Shown: positions 1 to 11,850 of the stretch, piece after piece
Layout of the letters: every line of letters starts with the position of its first letter
How positions within the stretch are numbered: the first letter of the stretch is position 1
Assembly (NCBI GenBank): GCA_030544215.1
Contig: JARZZO010000016.1
Coordinates: forward strand, 37,594,001 to 37,658,000
From: Zantedeschia hybrid cultivar
Lineage: Eukaryota; Streptophyta; Magnoliopsida; Alismatales; Araceae
Direction of reading: 5' to 3'
DNA: 64,000 bases
Program-made: the position numbers and the translations under genes
Notes under the pieces: model-generated
Database searches by the model: none
Told to the model about the DNA's origin: nothing
Seen by the model: the letters and a program-made list of their open reading frames with translations, nothing else

Positions 1-1490
1 GGAAACCTAAACGGCGTCGACCGTGGGAGTCGTGATTTAGATAATTAGGAAATTAATTTGAAATTAAAAATTGAAAACCCAGATGGATTAGGACCTAAAC
101 GGCGTTGTCCATGGTGACGCATTCAGCTAAATCTATATGAATTTAGCAATTTAATTCTAGATTGATTTCTGCTAGAAATCTAAATAGCGTCGACCATAGT
201 AGACGTTAATCGATGAATTTCGAGAAAAATTAATAAAAATTAATTAATGATTAAAAATCAGACCATTTTGGGACATTGTAAATATGACATGAAATTTAGT
301 CAGTATGAGGTCAAAATTAGCGTGTCTATAGCTGTCCCACCTTGGCATTGACTTTGTAAGGGAGTGGAATGGAATGGAATGTATTGAAAAGATAATGTCA
401 AGATGTGATGTGACACGCCCTCAACATCATACGATAGGAATTTTTTTTAAATGATCAATGAAGTGGCTTAAAGAGATCAGTGGAATCAATCATGTTTGGA
501 TGAAAGAGACAAAAGAAATAAAATAAAGTCAATCAACTCCCATGATTAGGAAGTACCCTAGGTCACAAACCCTGCAGGTTTCATCATAGAGAGTGGTTAC
601 CAGCCAATGTGGACATGTTACAACCATGATGGATCTTAAAAAGGAAACAAGAAATATTTGGGATAAAAAATCCAAGTAAGGATATAATTCTAAAGATATC
701 TTCAACAAAACTTTAAAGATAATTGAGAGATCAATTCGGAATGGAATAATTCACATTACGTTGGGATTTTTTTTTGTTTTTAGATTAATAGTCTGAAATT
801 TAATCAATAATTAATTTTTATCACAATGATTTCAAAGTCCTACATGATTCATGCTGGGCTAAAAGAAAAATAAGATGAAATAAAATATAAATTAATCAAT
901 GATAATATTGTTAAATTATCATTAATGAGTCAAGATACCAGTTCTACAATTCAGTACTAAGCCGAAGCTTGTTTGTCTACGCACTGTTTCACAAAAGCGG
1001 AATCATTATCCCCATCAATTAACAATCTAACGGCCTATCCGTGCGATTAAGAATCCTCTAGAAGTATCACTATTTTTGTTAAAGGGGAATTCAAATTCCA
1101 GTTTCATCAAAATTACAAGGTCCTTGATATATTCTAATAAATATTTAATATATGATAATGCTAATGCAAATCAATTACATAAAAGAATACAAAGATAGAA
1201 ATAACCGTCTTTTTAGTTACGGCTGGGATTCATTAACTCCCACAGTGAGACTTTATTGGAAACTTCGGCATCATTTTCTTTTCCTTGAATTTTCCTGCAC
1301 TCAGAATTTGTCGATAACTTCAAGCCAAGGAGTAAATATGAATAAATAGCAGATAACATGGAATTTTGGAGAATATTAGAAAAAGCCTAAAAGGCGTCAC
1401 CCTGTGTCGACGTCATTTGAATGACGTTGCCCCGTCGAGATGCGATTTAACTTACCGAAACAGGCTGCTTTGTTTCCAATCCGAGCTCCA
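1..1490 (-). repeat. Tat-type LTR, copy 1 (cut by the window edge)
   Basis: This block matches 3660-5242, 18831-19970 and 37306-38864 over long stretches. Shared landmarks are the phrase around 'gacatgaaattta' (near 287), the 'agccgaagct' stretch near 961, and the inverted repeats of GGCGTC type starting at 9, 97 and 182. It lies left of antisense gene 1 and in the same relation to it as the other copies. I read it as the 3' LTR of a minus-strand gypsy unit whose internal region is mostly lost. The left end is outside the window. The right end is tentative: a pyrimidine-rich tract follows position 1490 and could be the complement of a polypurine tract. Confidence 0.7.
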
Positions 1491-1659
1491 CTTTCCTTCT
1501 TCAAACTCCCTCTTCTAACTCGGAAAGGGCTCATCAACTTTGCAAATCACTCTATAAAATCTCCCCCTCTTCAATTCAATTTAACACAACAAGCAATCAA
1601 GAGGGGAAAGAGGAAGAAATCAAGTAATCAAGGAGGAAATCAAATTTTATTCAAAGAAG
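1491..1659 (+). promoter_or_regulatory. promoter and 5' leader of antisense gene 1, copy 1
   Basis: A TATA-like TCTATAAAAT lies at 1551-1560, about 100 bases before the ATG at 1660. The same arrangement occurs at 5289 and near 38928 in the other copies, followed by an ACAACAA-type leader and a purine-rich AAGAGGGAAAG stretch. Two adjacent GGCGTC/GACGTC inverted repeats lie just upstream (1389-1450). Conservation of TATA, leader and start in three copies supports a real + strand promoter, opposite to the direction of gag-pol. Confidence 0.6.
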
Positions 1660-2893
1660 ATGGCTAGCTTTGCTGAGGATTCCTCAAACAAGAGGGCAAG
1701 CAAAATAATTAAGAGGCCATCTAAGTGGGAGAGATTCTAACCTATAAGTAAGTTAAATCCTCTATTCAATTCAATTCTCATACTTTTCTTTATTTTTCTA
1801 TATGAATTCTCCATACTCTCGATTCTTTAATAAGCAAGATAGAACTATTTCAATTTCTTTTTTTTATTTAGGTATATCCTTTCTTTCCTGATCCAAGACG
1901 ATTATCTTCACTTCCTTGGGTCCATAAGCTTGTGTACAAGATCAATTTCTCCATGCAATCTTACATATCTAAGTGGCATATTCAAGGATTGGTTATTTAC
2001 ACCAAACATTACAAGAGCTCATGCATGGATTGGGCTTCAATGGGCACTTTTATCGAGCTGTGGCACCATCAAACTCATACTTTTCTTTTCTCCACGTTTA
2101 AAACCACTGTCCTCCTAGAAGAAACTGAACTCTTATTGGGTCTTCCTAAGCTTAAGGTCAATAATGATGAACCTGATTTGACTGAGATGATGGTTCTGAG
2201 GGAAAAGATCACGGGTCAACAATTCTTGAATAAGATTATGAAGAATCCAAAAGAAATTCAAAGCTGTCTTACTCAGAAGGAGATCAATCTAGCAAAAAAT
2301 TAGCTAAATGAACCTTGAAAATGATAGAAAATCTAAAGGATGAAGAGACAGAAATCGGGATGAAAGCATTCACCACCTGCTTGGCTGGAGCACTACTATT
2401 CCCCGCCCAAGATAATATTCTGGAAGATGATCAAATAAGCGTAATCAATGGGATTTTTGAAGGAAAGCAGATCAGCACAGCAGTTTTAGCCTATCTCTAC
2501 AGTGGACTCTCTGCAGCTTCTACAGATCAACCTTCTTATAGTAGCATGCTACTCTTAGCTCTGTGGGTGTAATTTCACTTCAAATTCAACCATAATGAGG
2601 AGAAAGTTCTAAGGGTATCCCAAATGTATCAGTGTAGTCCTATCTTCCATATTTCTAATATTGTGAAGTTTAATGACAACATGACCAATTGAGTGTCCAA
2701 CCTCAAGACTCGAGCTGAATGGCGCGCTTATTTCAAGACTATGCCTAGAACTAGATTCGAGTCCACACCACTTGCTCTCATGGAAAAGGCGATTCGAGTT
2801 CGCCGTGGTGCTGGCACATAGCTCCGACTGATCAGGGCAACCGAGTTTGTTCTCTATAATCCACATCGCTATCATCCTTAGCTTGGTATGCCG
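1660..2893 (+). pseudogene. antisense gene 1, copy 1: PMD-like protein, truncated and frameshifted
   Basis: Exon 1 runs from the ATG at 1660 to a GT donor at 1748. Exon 2 starts after the AG at 1870-1871. The conserved core includes WHHQTHTF, a LEETELLLGLP-like stretch and, later, FEGKQISTAVLAYLYS and MPRTRFESTPLALMEKA. The ELWH..THTF....LLLGLP pattern resembles the start of the plant mobile domain (aminotransferase-like) family, known from MAIN-type nuclear proteins. This copy has a 2-base insertion near 2297 and several stops. It ends abruptly at about 2893, where the next LTR begins. It equals 5422-6622 of copy 2. No functional product is expected. The family call is by pattern only. Confidence 0.6.
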
Positions 2894-2900
2894 CGTGCAG

Positions 2901-5242
2901 TGCTCAAAAAGGGTGTGTGTTCATTATGCTATCATGTGTCTACTATGATTAACAATATGAAAGGAATTGTGATCGCCAGAAATCGAGGGCTTCAAAGGAA
3001 AAGTGATCGCTTACTAATCTTGCAAATCGGGAGAGGGTGGTGTTCTTTTTGTTCCTCTCTTTCGGCCGGCCGAAAGAAAAGAGCCTTCTCTTTTTTTTTA
3101 CCCTTGTTCTTTAAAGGTGTTTCTTCTTTAGTCTTTGTTCTTCCTTTGTACCTTGTAAAAGATTAAACAAACAAGAAAGCTATGATTAGAATAATTAAGA
3201 ATCTAAACATGCAACTAGACTAAAAGAACTCACTTTTCGTGGTTTTCTTTATGAAGTGGATGTGTGTGATGAAATAATGTGATGAAGAGCTATGTAAAAT
3301 AATGATAGAACTATGAAAAAAACAAGAAAGAAATTAGAGAAGAAGATGGTTGATTTGGCCCCTTGAAAGCCTTGATCTCCTTGAACTTCAATGGAGAAAA
3401 AAGATGAAGGAATAAGAAATCCTCTTGCTATCTACGTTTTCCTTCTCAAGAACCTTTAAACACCTTACCTTAAGCTTCAAAATTACCAATTGCCAACCAT
3501 TTTCAAAGGCTAATGTCCATATATATTTATAAGAAGTGACTTTAGGGTATTTTATCTTCAAAGGGACTACTCGGACTTACTCTGGATGATCATAAAGGAA
3601 ATTGGAAATCCTTTTCAACCTTTGAAAATGGATTATCTCGGCCAAATCAGGACACTCTTAAAACACGTCATTCAATGGGGATGCTTTTTAGTTCATTAAT
3701 GCGGTAAGAATTGAAATAAATATGGAAAAAGAAACCGAAAATAATTAGGAAACATGAAAGACGTCGTGTATACGCGGCGTGCTTTAGATAATCTAGGAAA
3801 CTAACCGAAATTAGAAATCGTAAACTTAGGCGGATTAGGACACAAATAGCGTCGTCCATAAACGACGCTATTAAGTTAAATCCTCTTAAATTTACTAATT
3901 TTATTTCCGAATTGATTTCTGCTAAGAATCCAAATGGCGTCGGACATAAGCGATGTGATTCAACCAATCTCAAGAAAAAATCAATAAAAATTAATTAATG
4001 ATTAAATATCAGACCACTCTGGGGCATTATTATTATGACATGAAATTTACTCAACATGATGCCAAAATTAGCATGTCTACAGCTGCCCCACCTTGGCATT
4101 GACTTTGCAAGGGAGTGAAATGTATTGAAAAGGTGATGCCAAGGTATGATGTGACACGCTCTCAACATCACATGATGAAAATTTTTCTCAAAACAATCAG
4201 TAAAGATAACTCGAAAATATCTATAGAATCAATGCTGTTTGGATGAAGGAAAATAAGAAAACAAAAGGTCGATCAACTTCCTCGATTGGGAAGTACCTTA
4301 GGTCACAAATCTTGCAGGTTTTGTCATGAAGAGCGGTTACCAGCCAATGTGGAAGTGCTGCAACTATGTCGGATTTTAAGAGGAAACAAGAAAAGTTAGG
4401 GTGAGAAATCCAAAAAAGGATAGAATTCCAAGGATATCTTCAAGCGAACCTGAAAGATTATCGAGGTACTCAATTCAGAATGAAATATTTGATATCACGT
4501 TAGGATTTATTGGATCAATGGTCTGAAATTTTATCATGAATTAATTTTTATCACAATTATATCAAAGTCCTACATGATACATACTGGGCTAAAAGAAAAA
4601 CATAAGATAAAATAAAATAGAAATTAATCAAGAATAATATTGTTAAATCATTATCAACGAGTCAAGATACCTATTCTTGCAATTCAGTGCTAAGCCGAAG
4701 CTTGTTTATCCACGCACCACTTTACAAAAATGGAACCATCGTCCTCATTAATCAATAATCCAACGGCCTATCCGTGTGATTAAGAAATATTTGGAATTAT
4801 CACAGTTTTTGTTGAAGGGGAACTCAAACTCTAGTTTCATCAAAACCACAAGGTCCTTGATGTATTCTAATAAACATTTATCATATAATAATGGTAATAC
4901 AGATTAATTATATAAAAGAATACAGGGTAGAGATAACTGTTTTTTTAGTCACGGTCAGGACTCAATGAAATTTCCCACAGTGGGACCTTAGTAAAATTAT
5001 CAGCTTCATTTTCACTTTCTCGCTGTTTCCTACACTCAGAATTTCATCAATAACTTCAAGCAAATTAAATATCATGCAACTATGGATTTTCAGCAAAATA
5101 ACAGAAATTCAGAAATAGGATTAAAAGGCATCGCTGTTCGAAGACGTCATTTAAATGACGTCGCTCTGTCCAGATGCCATTTAAGTTACAGAAGCTGTTC
5201 TCTGTTCTGACTCCAAGTCGAATTCTGCTTGCCTTAATGCAC
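2901..5242 (-). repeat. Tat-type LTR, copy 2 (shared by units 0 and 1)
   Basis: This is the most complete copy of the LTR-like block, about 2.3 kb. Its left end (TGCTCAAAA...) abuts the broken gene 1 of unit 0. The same left edge reappears at 36449 in copy 4. A TATA-like sequence on the minus strand near 3520-3533 sits where a minus-strand U3/R boundary is expected, with matching sites near 37155 and 18672. Four inverted repeats start at 3661, 3757, 3844 and 3932, to the right of that TATA and so upstream of it for minus-strand transcription. The site at 3845-3872 has perfect 11-base arms. Both ends are approximate because no target duplication is visible. Confidence 0.65.
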
Positions 5243-5421
5243 ATTCCTCTTCCAATTCGGAAAGGGCTTTCCAATCTCGCAAATCCTTCTATAAAGCCTT
5301 CCTCTTTTGATATCAAAGTATTACAACAAACAACGAAGAGGGAAAGGTAAAGGATTCTCTTCAAAGCTCAAGAGAAAGAAGGGAAGAACAAGAAGAGGCC
5401 AAGAAAATCAATTCAAGGAGG
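5243..5421 (+). promoter_or_regulatory. promoter and leader of antisense gene 1, copy 2
   Basis: TTCTATAAAGC near 5288-5297 is followed by an ACAACAAACAA leader and a purine-rich stretch before the ATG at 5422. It matches the copies at 1551 and 38928. Two tandem inverted repeats of the GACGTC type lie upstream at about 5126-5185. Confidence 0.6.
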
Positions 5422-6776
5422 ATGGGTTCTTCACAAGGTTCTTCAAATAAGAGGATGAAAAAGGTGATTGAAAAGCTTTCCGAGATAAAAGGCCACCTAA
5501 GTGGACGAGATCCTAACTTACAAGTAAGTTAATCTCCCTTATAGTCAATTCTTTCTATGCAACCCTCTACATGTTCTCCATATGATAGAACTATTCCAAT
5601 TTTTTTTATCTAGGGATATCCTTTCTTCCCTGGTCTAAGAAGATTTTTTTCACTTCCATGGGTCCAAAAGCTAGTTAACAAGATCAATCTTTCCATGCAA
5701 TCTTATGTATCCAAGTGGCATATCCAAGGATTGGTTGTTCATACCAAACATTACAAGAGTACAAGCATGGATTGGACTGCAATGGGTGTTTTTATTGAAC
5801 TATGGCATCCAAAAACTCATACTTTTCTTTTTGCCACATTTGAAGCCACTATCTTCTTAGAAGAAGTCGAACTCTTATTGGGTCTTCCTAAGCTTAAAGT
5901 TAACAATGATAAACCTGATTTGAGTGAGACAATATTTATGAGAGAAAGAATCACGGGTCAACAATTATTGTAAAAGATTATGAAGAATCTAAAGGAAATT
6001 TAAGGCTGTCTTACAAAGAAGGGAATCAATCTTGCTAAATTGGCTGAATGGACTCTAAAGAAGATAGAAGACTTCAAAGATGAAGAAACAGAGAACATGA
6101 TGAAGGCGTTCACCATGTGTTTAGCTGGAACACTACTATTCCCTGCTCGAGATAATATTATAGAAAATGATTAAATCAGCGCAATCAATGGGATTTTTGA
6201 AGGGAAGCAGATTAGCACAGCGGTTCTAGCCTACCTCTACAGTAGGCTTTCTGCAGCTTCTACGGGTCAGTCTCCTTATGGTAGCATGCTACTTCTAGCT
6301 CTATGGGTGGAATTTCATTTCAAATTCAACCATAATGAGGAGAAAGTTCCAAGCATATCCCAGACCTATCAGTGCAGTCCTATCTTTCATATTGCCAACA
6401 TTGTGAAGTTTAATGACAACATGACCAATCGAGTGCCCACCCTCAGACTCAAGCTGACTGGCGTACTTACTTCAAGACTATGCCCAGAACTAGATTTGAA
6501 TCCACGCCACTGGCTCTCATGGAAAAGGCAGTTCGTGTGCGCCGTGGTGCCGGCACAGAACTCCGATTGATCGGGGCTTCCGAGTTCATTCTCTATAATC
6601 TATATCGATGTCATCCTCAACTTGGCATGCCTCGCTATGAATTTTCAGAAATATCTTCTCTTTCTTCAATCAAAAAGCGGAACATCGGATTCACCCGTTG
6701 TGTGAAAACTCCTCATGAAGCCAATAAAGAACTGTGGAAATCATATGTAAAGGAGCTTATGAAGATTCGTCCTTGA
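5422..6776 (+). pseudogene. antisense gene 1, copy 2: PMD-like protein, point-damaged
   Basis: The model is exon 1 at 5422-5523 (34 codons, donor CAA|GTAAGT) and exon 2 at 5614-6776 (acceptor TATCTAG). The junction is phase 0 and leads into YPFFPGL and then ELWHPKTHTFLF and LLLGLPKLKV, a PMD-like core. Full length would be about 420 residues, ending in VKELMKIRP and TGA. In-frame stops occur at 5971, near 6001 and near 6172. One base is missing near 6443 compared with copy 1 (CTCAG against CTCAAG). After that point the frame continues as MPRTRFESTPLALMEKA and LGMPRYEFSEIS. It lies between the LTR and gene 2, opposite to gag-pol. The product, when intact, was probably nuclear, but this is inferred from the family only. 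Confidence 0.65.
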
Positions 6777-7651
6777 AAGTTCTTCACCCTTATCTTTCAA
6801 TTTGATGTATTTTGATGAAAATCCTGCCGTTATACAATAGAAATCACCTCTTTAATGTCTTGCAATTTTGCTGTAATTTTTCCCTGAGTGAAACTGTGAT
6901 TTTTTCTTAAAATATCAAGGTTCGGGTGCATTCAATTCAAATCGCGTTGACTTAGAGAGACGCTTTTCGATCTCAATCAATTTCCAAATATAAGAATTTA
7001 ATCCTTAAAAGCTACAAATTGCGTCCGGTCGTCAAGATGCCTTTCTATTCTCCCTCCTATTTTCCCGGAGATTTCCAGCAATTAATCAACTGAATGGCGT
7101 CGTCCTATAAAGACGTGATTAATTGATTATTCTGTATTTCCATGGTACGGCTCTTCTCAGAAGAGGCGGTAAAATCCAAAAGGCGTCGCTTACCAGGGAT
7201 GCGTTTCACATATTTCAAAAATTTGTTGTTGCCGCCTCAGTTTGTGCGCCACTGAATGGCGTCGCTGTCCTAAGATGCGATTTAACGAATTCAAACAGGG
7301 TCTCGCAAGCCCGAGCCTCTTCCCCTTCCTTCTCCCTTTGCTCATTCTCTCTCTTCCCTTCTCCTTGCTCTTCGGTGATCACCACAGTCTCCGGCGTCTC
7401 CGGCCGTCTTCTCCGACTCCGGTGACCCTCTCCGCCACCGGCCATCTCCTCTTCATCCTCCTTCTCTCTCACTCACTCTCAAATTCCCTCTTTCACTCCC
7501 TCGAGCTCTCTCTCTCTCTCCTCTCCTTTTCTCCCGCTATCTCTCTCTCTTCCTCTATTCTCCCATAGAATCTGGCGGTATTAGCGGCATTAGTGGGAAG
7601 CGGCAGAGGGTTACCGCCGTCAAGGTGGTGGAGGTGGGCGAGGAGGAAGAA
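6777..7651 (+). promoter_or_regulatory. gene 1 / gene 2 spacer: phased inverted repeats and pyrimidine-rich promoter
   Basis: No coding region is supported here. Five GGCGTC-type inverted repeats start at about 6939, 7016, 7092, 7178 and 7254, so intervals are 77, 76, 86 and 76. They are followed by a 250-base CT-rich tract (about 7316-7566) and then gene 2. The homologous spacer at 39116-39886 has the same layout with six sites. A GGTACGGCTC...AGAGGCGGTA block at 7144 also recurs at 39459. I read the segment as the control region of gene 2. Short open frames here are composition artefacts of the CT tract. Confidence 0.5.
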
Positions 7652-10493
7652 ATGGTGGCGGAACTCGCGGAGGTGGCGGCCTTTATGGAGGCCGAGGAAG
7701 CTCCTCCCGAAGCTCCCGTGGGTGCAGCGGAGGAGGCACTGACTGAGGAAGCCGGCCCTCACTTGGTAAGCCCCGAAAACACCCTCTTAATATTTTAAAT
7801 TCAATTTTGGGGGGAAGAAAAGAGCCGGTCACAGGTTCTGGAAACCTGTGATGAAAGGCGTCTGGGGACAGGGACGCCTTTTGAAACGCGTCCCTAACCC
7901 CTGACGCGATTCAAAAAAGTATTTTAAACCTCAAAATTAATTGAAAAATTGATTATTAGTGTTCTAATGATGATTTTAACCAATTATTTGAAAATTGCAG
8001 GGCACGATGAGGACCAGGATATCCTGGGACCTGGTGGTAGCCGCCTACAGGGGTCTCCCGGACTTCCAGAAGGTGAGACTAGCATAGATGGGGTTCCGGG
8101 AGATATTAGAGATCGAACCTTTTTGGATAGACGTATTGTTGTTGCAGGTTCTTAGGGAGAGGTGGCATGCTGAAAGTAGGGCATTTCTAATGCCCTGTGG
8201 ACACATGGTCCCCAGTCTCGAGGATGTGAGCAGGATCACCGGCCTTCGGGTAGAAGGTCGGGCGGTCAGCGGGATCACGTATCCCGATTACAATGGGTTA
8301 GCTCAGGAGTTGCTGGGCTTATAGTGCATAGGATTGGAGGGCCGAGAGTCTCGAACCCTCCTTAAGACAGCAGTAGAGAGATCCTTAGGACTGGAGGAGC
8401 CTAAGCAGCAGACCGACGAGTCCCAGGCCGAGCTTAGGTCGAGGTTAGCCAGGACAGCTAGTGATGTATATTGCCAGGATCCTTCCGATAGGGTAGCTGC
8501 AGATAGGGATCTTAGGAGATTTTTAGTGTTTTTCTTTGCTAGGCTTCTTCTTGGGACGAAGGGTGACTACATCCACTGTCGCTCTCTGAGTCTCCTTGTA
8601 GATTTAGACCGCCTAGGTGAGTATGCCTGGGGTGTGGCCCTTCTGGCCCACCTCTTCACCGACCTCTCCACTGTCACAGCTGACCAGGAGACCACCATCA
8701 GCGGCTTCGCGCCATTTCTTCAGGTACTTAATTTATTTTATTTTTGTTTACTTTATTAAATGCTTACTATGCGATGCATGTGATCCTAACTACATGTTCT
8801 TCTATGCAGGTGTGGGCATATTATTATTTTCCTCTGGGCCGAACGAGGCCATCTACACAGCCGGCGACGGTTCCACTTGCCCGGTGTTGGCGTCCGGTGG
8901 TAGACATGGCGCCACAGCACTACCAGTTGATGGCTCTCCACCGTCAATTCCTCGATTACCCAGAGCTTTTGGTGAGTTTTAAGTCTTTTCTATTTCATAT
9001 TTCATTAGTTATCTGTTTTATAAAAATGTTGTTAAACTGCTTAATTATTAATTTAATGATTTTGTTAAAGTGTTTTTAGATTAACATTTACTTAATTGCA
9101 TATTTGATCGATAATTTAGATGATTCGTTAATTGAAATGCAATGAAATTAACCTATATGAATGCAGGTTATCTAGCGTCCATACCTGGGTATGGACGATG
9201 CGAGACAACCATGGGTGGAGCACGGGCGAGGCAGGTTTGGGCGTAAAGTTTGAGTTCATTGCTTGAACGAGATTGCCCTGCTACGCTTGAGGTTGGCGAT
9301 GCGGAAGCTGGGTTTGCATTAGGAGTGGGTGGAGGAGGAGATCTCGGAGGGGATCAGGAGGACGATGCGGGGGAAGCAGGCCCGCACAAATTGGGGCGCC
9401 AAATTCCCAGATCAGCGGGATGATTGGCACCGATATGGGGTCTCGGTAGAGTCGCATGCGGTGAGTAGCGATGCTTACCTTCAGCGCTACCGGGCCCACT
9501 ACACGGCCCACCTCCAGCTACTCCAACCTCTCGATGTGAGTATTATGATATGTGTGCTCATGAATGCATTTTCATTTTATTAATTATCTTTCTTATATTT
9601 GTAAATGTATGACATGTTATGAAAAATGCAGGATGCACGGGATGCCACCATCATCACACTCCGAGGCCCCCTCCAAGATGTCGAGGCCCAGTTAGAATGG
9701 GTCCAGAAAGAATTGGATGAACTGGTAAGCGATATGCATGAATGACATGGATATTATAAATGCTTCTTTTTATCATTAAATTGTTTTGACACTTGTACAC
9801 TGATGGTGATCCTCCTTTTGTTATGGCGTGCTGCTTATACTCACGCGGCAACCCCTTCACCTTCCATTGCTGCCGGTCCTTCTTCTTCTTCGGCTGCCCA
9901 CGAAGCTGCCATGGCTGACTTGCGGAGTCAGCTAGCTCTAGCCATCCACCGAGCCACTGAGGCTGAGGACGACGCTATTGCTCGGGTAAATCTCTGACTC
10001 ATTTCTTGCATGATGTCTTTTGCTTGCTTGATCATTTGGCTGACGATGTCTTCTATTGCAGGTCTAAGAGCTCTGTGTGGCTCTTGGAGAGAGGGATGTT
10101 GAGCTAGCATAGTCCCGCAGCTCAGCAGCCCGGGTTGCTGAGCTGGCAAGGCTTTCCACGGGTGATCTTCCTCGCGAGCTAGCACGTCTCCAGGTTCGAT
10201 TGGAGATCTTGACTGAAGAGAGAGATCGCGACCGATCCCGATTGGAGAGTCTTCAGGGCCGGTTATCAGTGGCGAAGCACGAGCGCCAAAGCATAGAGGC
10301 TCGTTACCAGCGTACACGGCGGCGGGCGTTGGAACGAGGACAGGCGAGTGCTTTCACGACGAGCGTAGCAGTGTCTTCTGGCCAGGCAGGGCCGAGCATC
10401 ATGGGACCACCACCGCCACCCACTCGAGGACCGGATGTCCAGGATGAGGCACAGAGCCAGCTGGACGAGGGTGTGGGGGAGAGCCAGCCGTGA
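7652..10493 (+). pseudogene. antisense gene 2, copy 1: plant mobile domain protein with coiled-coil tail, 7 exons
   Basis: Spliced model: 7652-7765, 8001-8723, 8810-8971, 9167-9535, 9632-9724, 9827-9985, 10062-10493. Exon lengths are 114, 723, 162, 369, 93, 159 and 432, all multiples of three, so every intron is phase 0. Exons 2-4 carry the PMD: LRERWHAESRAFLMP, MVPSLEDVSRITGLRVEGRAV, LGEYAWGVALLAHLF, FAPFLQ|VWAYYYFPLGR and RPYLGM. Exons 5-7 are charged and heptad-like, then rich in proline. The start ATG is the first in frame within a glutamate-rich exon 1. Damage: stops at 8085, 8322, 9173, 9251, 9320, 10065 and 10110, and a lost acceptor before exon 6 (TATGG where copy 2 has TATAG). There are no frameshifts. 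PMD proteins of the MAIN type act in the nucleus in transposon silencing; the role here is unknown. Intron 1 holds two more inverted repeats (7853-7915). Confidence 0.75.
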
Positions 10494-11850
10494 GGACTTT
10501 CAAGTTGTACACAAACTTTGCTGATATATAAATAGGGTTTCTTCATCTTTGAGTTGTCTTTTGCATTTTTCTCTATTGTTTTTCTCTTCATACCTACACG
10601 CGGCTTGAACAAACAAATTAAATACCTGTTCAAGCTTGGCCCCTTGCCCAATTAAGTAATCGGCTACTTGATCCTATCCTTGGTAGAAGGGTCAAGAGGC
10701 GAAGCCTTTATTTAATGAAGGTAAATAAGAATAATTAAAAGGAAGTAAAATGTAACATACAAACATGCAAATGCTCACAGAAAATAAAAGGATGCAACAC
10801 ACATGATGTGACAAACAAATGCTAATTGAAATGTTTTGTTTTGCAATCGCAATTTTATAAATATCCAATTTTTTGGGTTTTGCCATATTCATTTTTTTTT
10901 TGTGATTTTGGAATATTCAATTTTTTTGGTGGTTTTGAAATATTCAATTTTTGGAGTTTTGAAATATTCAATTTTTTTTGGAGTTTTGAAATATTCAATT
11001 TTTTGTGGTTTTGAAATATTCAATTTTTTGTAGTTTTGAAATATTCAATTTTTTTGTGATTTTGAAATAAGACATCAACTGAATAAACTAAGGACCAGCA
11101 TGGAACTTGGATCAAAAGAGCATATTCATTCGTCAACTTAATTCCGACATCTTTCTTTAATAACCTAATCCAGACTTATTGTACTTGAATTATGTTTATA
11201 ATCATGATTCCCTTCGATGGTCCGACCCTTAGTCAACTTTAGTCATTCCTTAAGCTTGGAGCACGCTCTTTAGAAAGAAAGAATTTGCCTAGAAAGCCCA
11301 TGAGAAGGTTCTGAAAACTCAGAAAGATGTCCTTCCTTTACCCTATTATCCGTTGGGGTTCGGTCATTTTTATTTCTTACGGGGTATTTAACGACCTTGC
11401 GCTCCCGTTCATTTGATTTTGTGGCCTTTTAAGGTAATGTTTGTAATGTTGAGTGGCCTTTTGTTTCTATTGGCTTTTCTTGCCTTTTACTTTTCATTTG
11501 CTTTGGTGGGATGGATCTCCACCCCCCCCCCCCCCCCCCCCTTTTTTTTTTTTTTATGACGGCCTCTTACTAGGATGGCGGGTATTTTCAGTAGTCTATT
11601 CTAGGTCTTGTTCCGTCATCGTGTGGCCGAGAGTAAAACAAAAGTTTTGTTTTAAAGAGAATGAGTTGAACTTTTCCCCTATTGGTCAATCTTTCGGTGT
11701 TCCTCAGGCTTCGCATATCTTGTTATTCATGAACCAAACATGTTTGTGTGTAATAATGCGTTTGAATTAGATTACCAAAGACTATTAAGGGAATTTGAGT
11801 TTTTGAATTTTTTGACTCTATTGATCCTTGCACCATGCTGATCGCTCAAA
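10494..11850 (-). other. 3' non-coding region of Tat unit 1, between gene 2 and the pol end
   Basis: This stretch holds no credible gene. It contains a conserved block at 10590-10720 (cggcttgaac to agcctttatttaatgaagg) that matches 20050-20180 of unit 2. A short tandem repeat follows (10845-11075). Next is a conserved segment around 11090-11350 that matches 20500-20790, and a C-run then T-run at about 11521-11557. The same order in unit 2 marks it as a fixed part of the element downstream of pol. Confidence 0.6.
10845..11075. repeat. tandem repeat, about 21-26 bp unit (TTTTGAAATATTCAATTTTT type)
   Basis: About eight copies of a GTTTTGAAATATTCAATTTTTT-like unit, varying in length, follow one another. 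A related array (TTTTGAAATATCCATCTTTT type) occupies 20290-20480 at the same place in unit 2. Tandem repeats between pol and the 3' LTR are known for Tat/Ogre-type elements and can seed satellites. Confidence 0.8.

Noticed and set aside
7123..7762. Overlapping open frames on both strands over the CT-rich tract before gene 2 (serine/leucine/proline-rich products).
   Set aside because: They result from the low-complexity CT/GA composition. The homologous tract at 39630-39860 does not conserve the frames.
5422..10493. PMD genes as independent host genes between transposons.
   Set aside because: Both recur with the same flanks in other units and sit at a fixed place between LTR and pol, so they belong to the element. 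A captured host origin remains possible.
11521..11557. C-run followed by T-run, considered as a polypyrimidine or polypurine tract signal.
   Set aside because: It is absent from the corresponding place in unit 2 and not next to an LTR. It is most likely slippage and prone to sequencing error.
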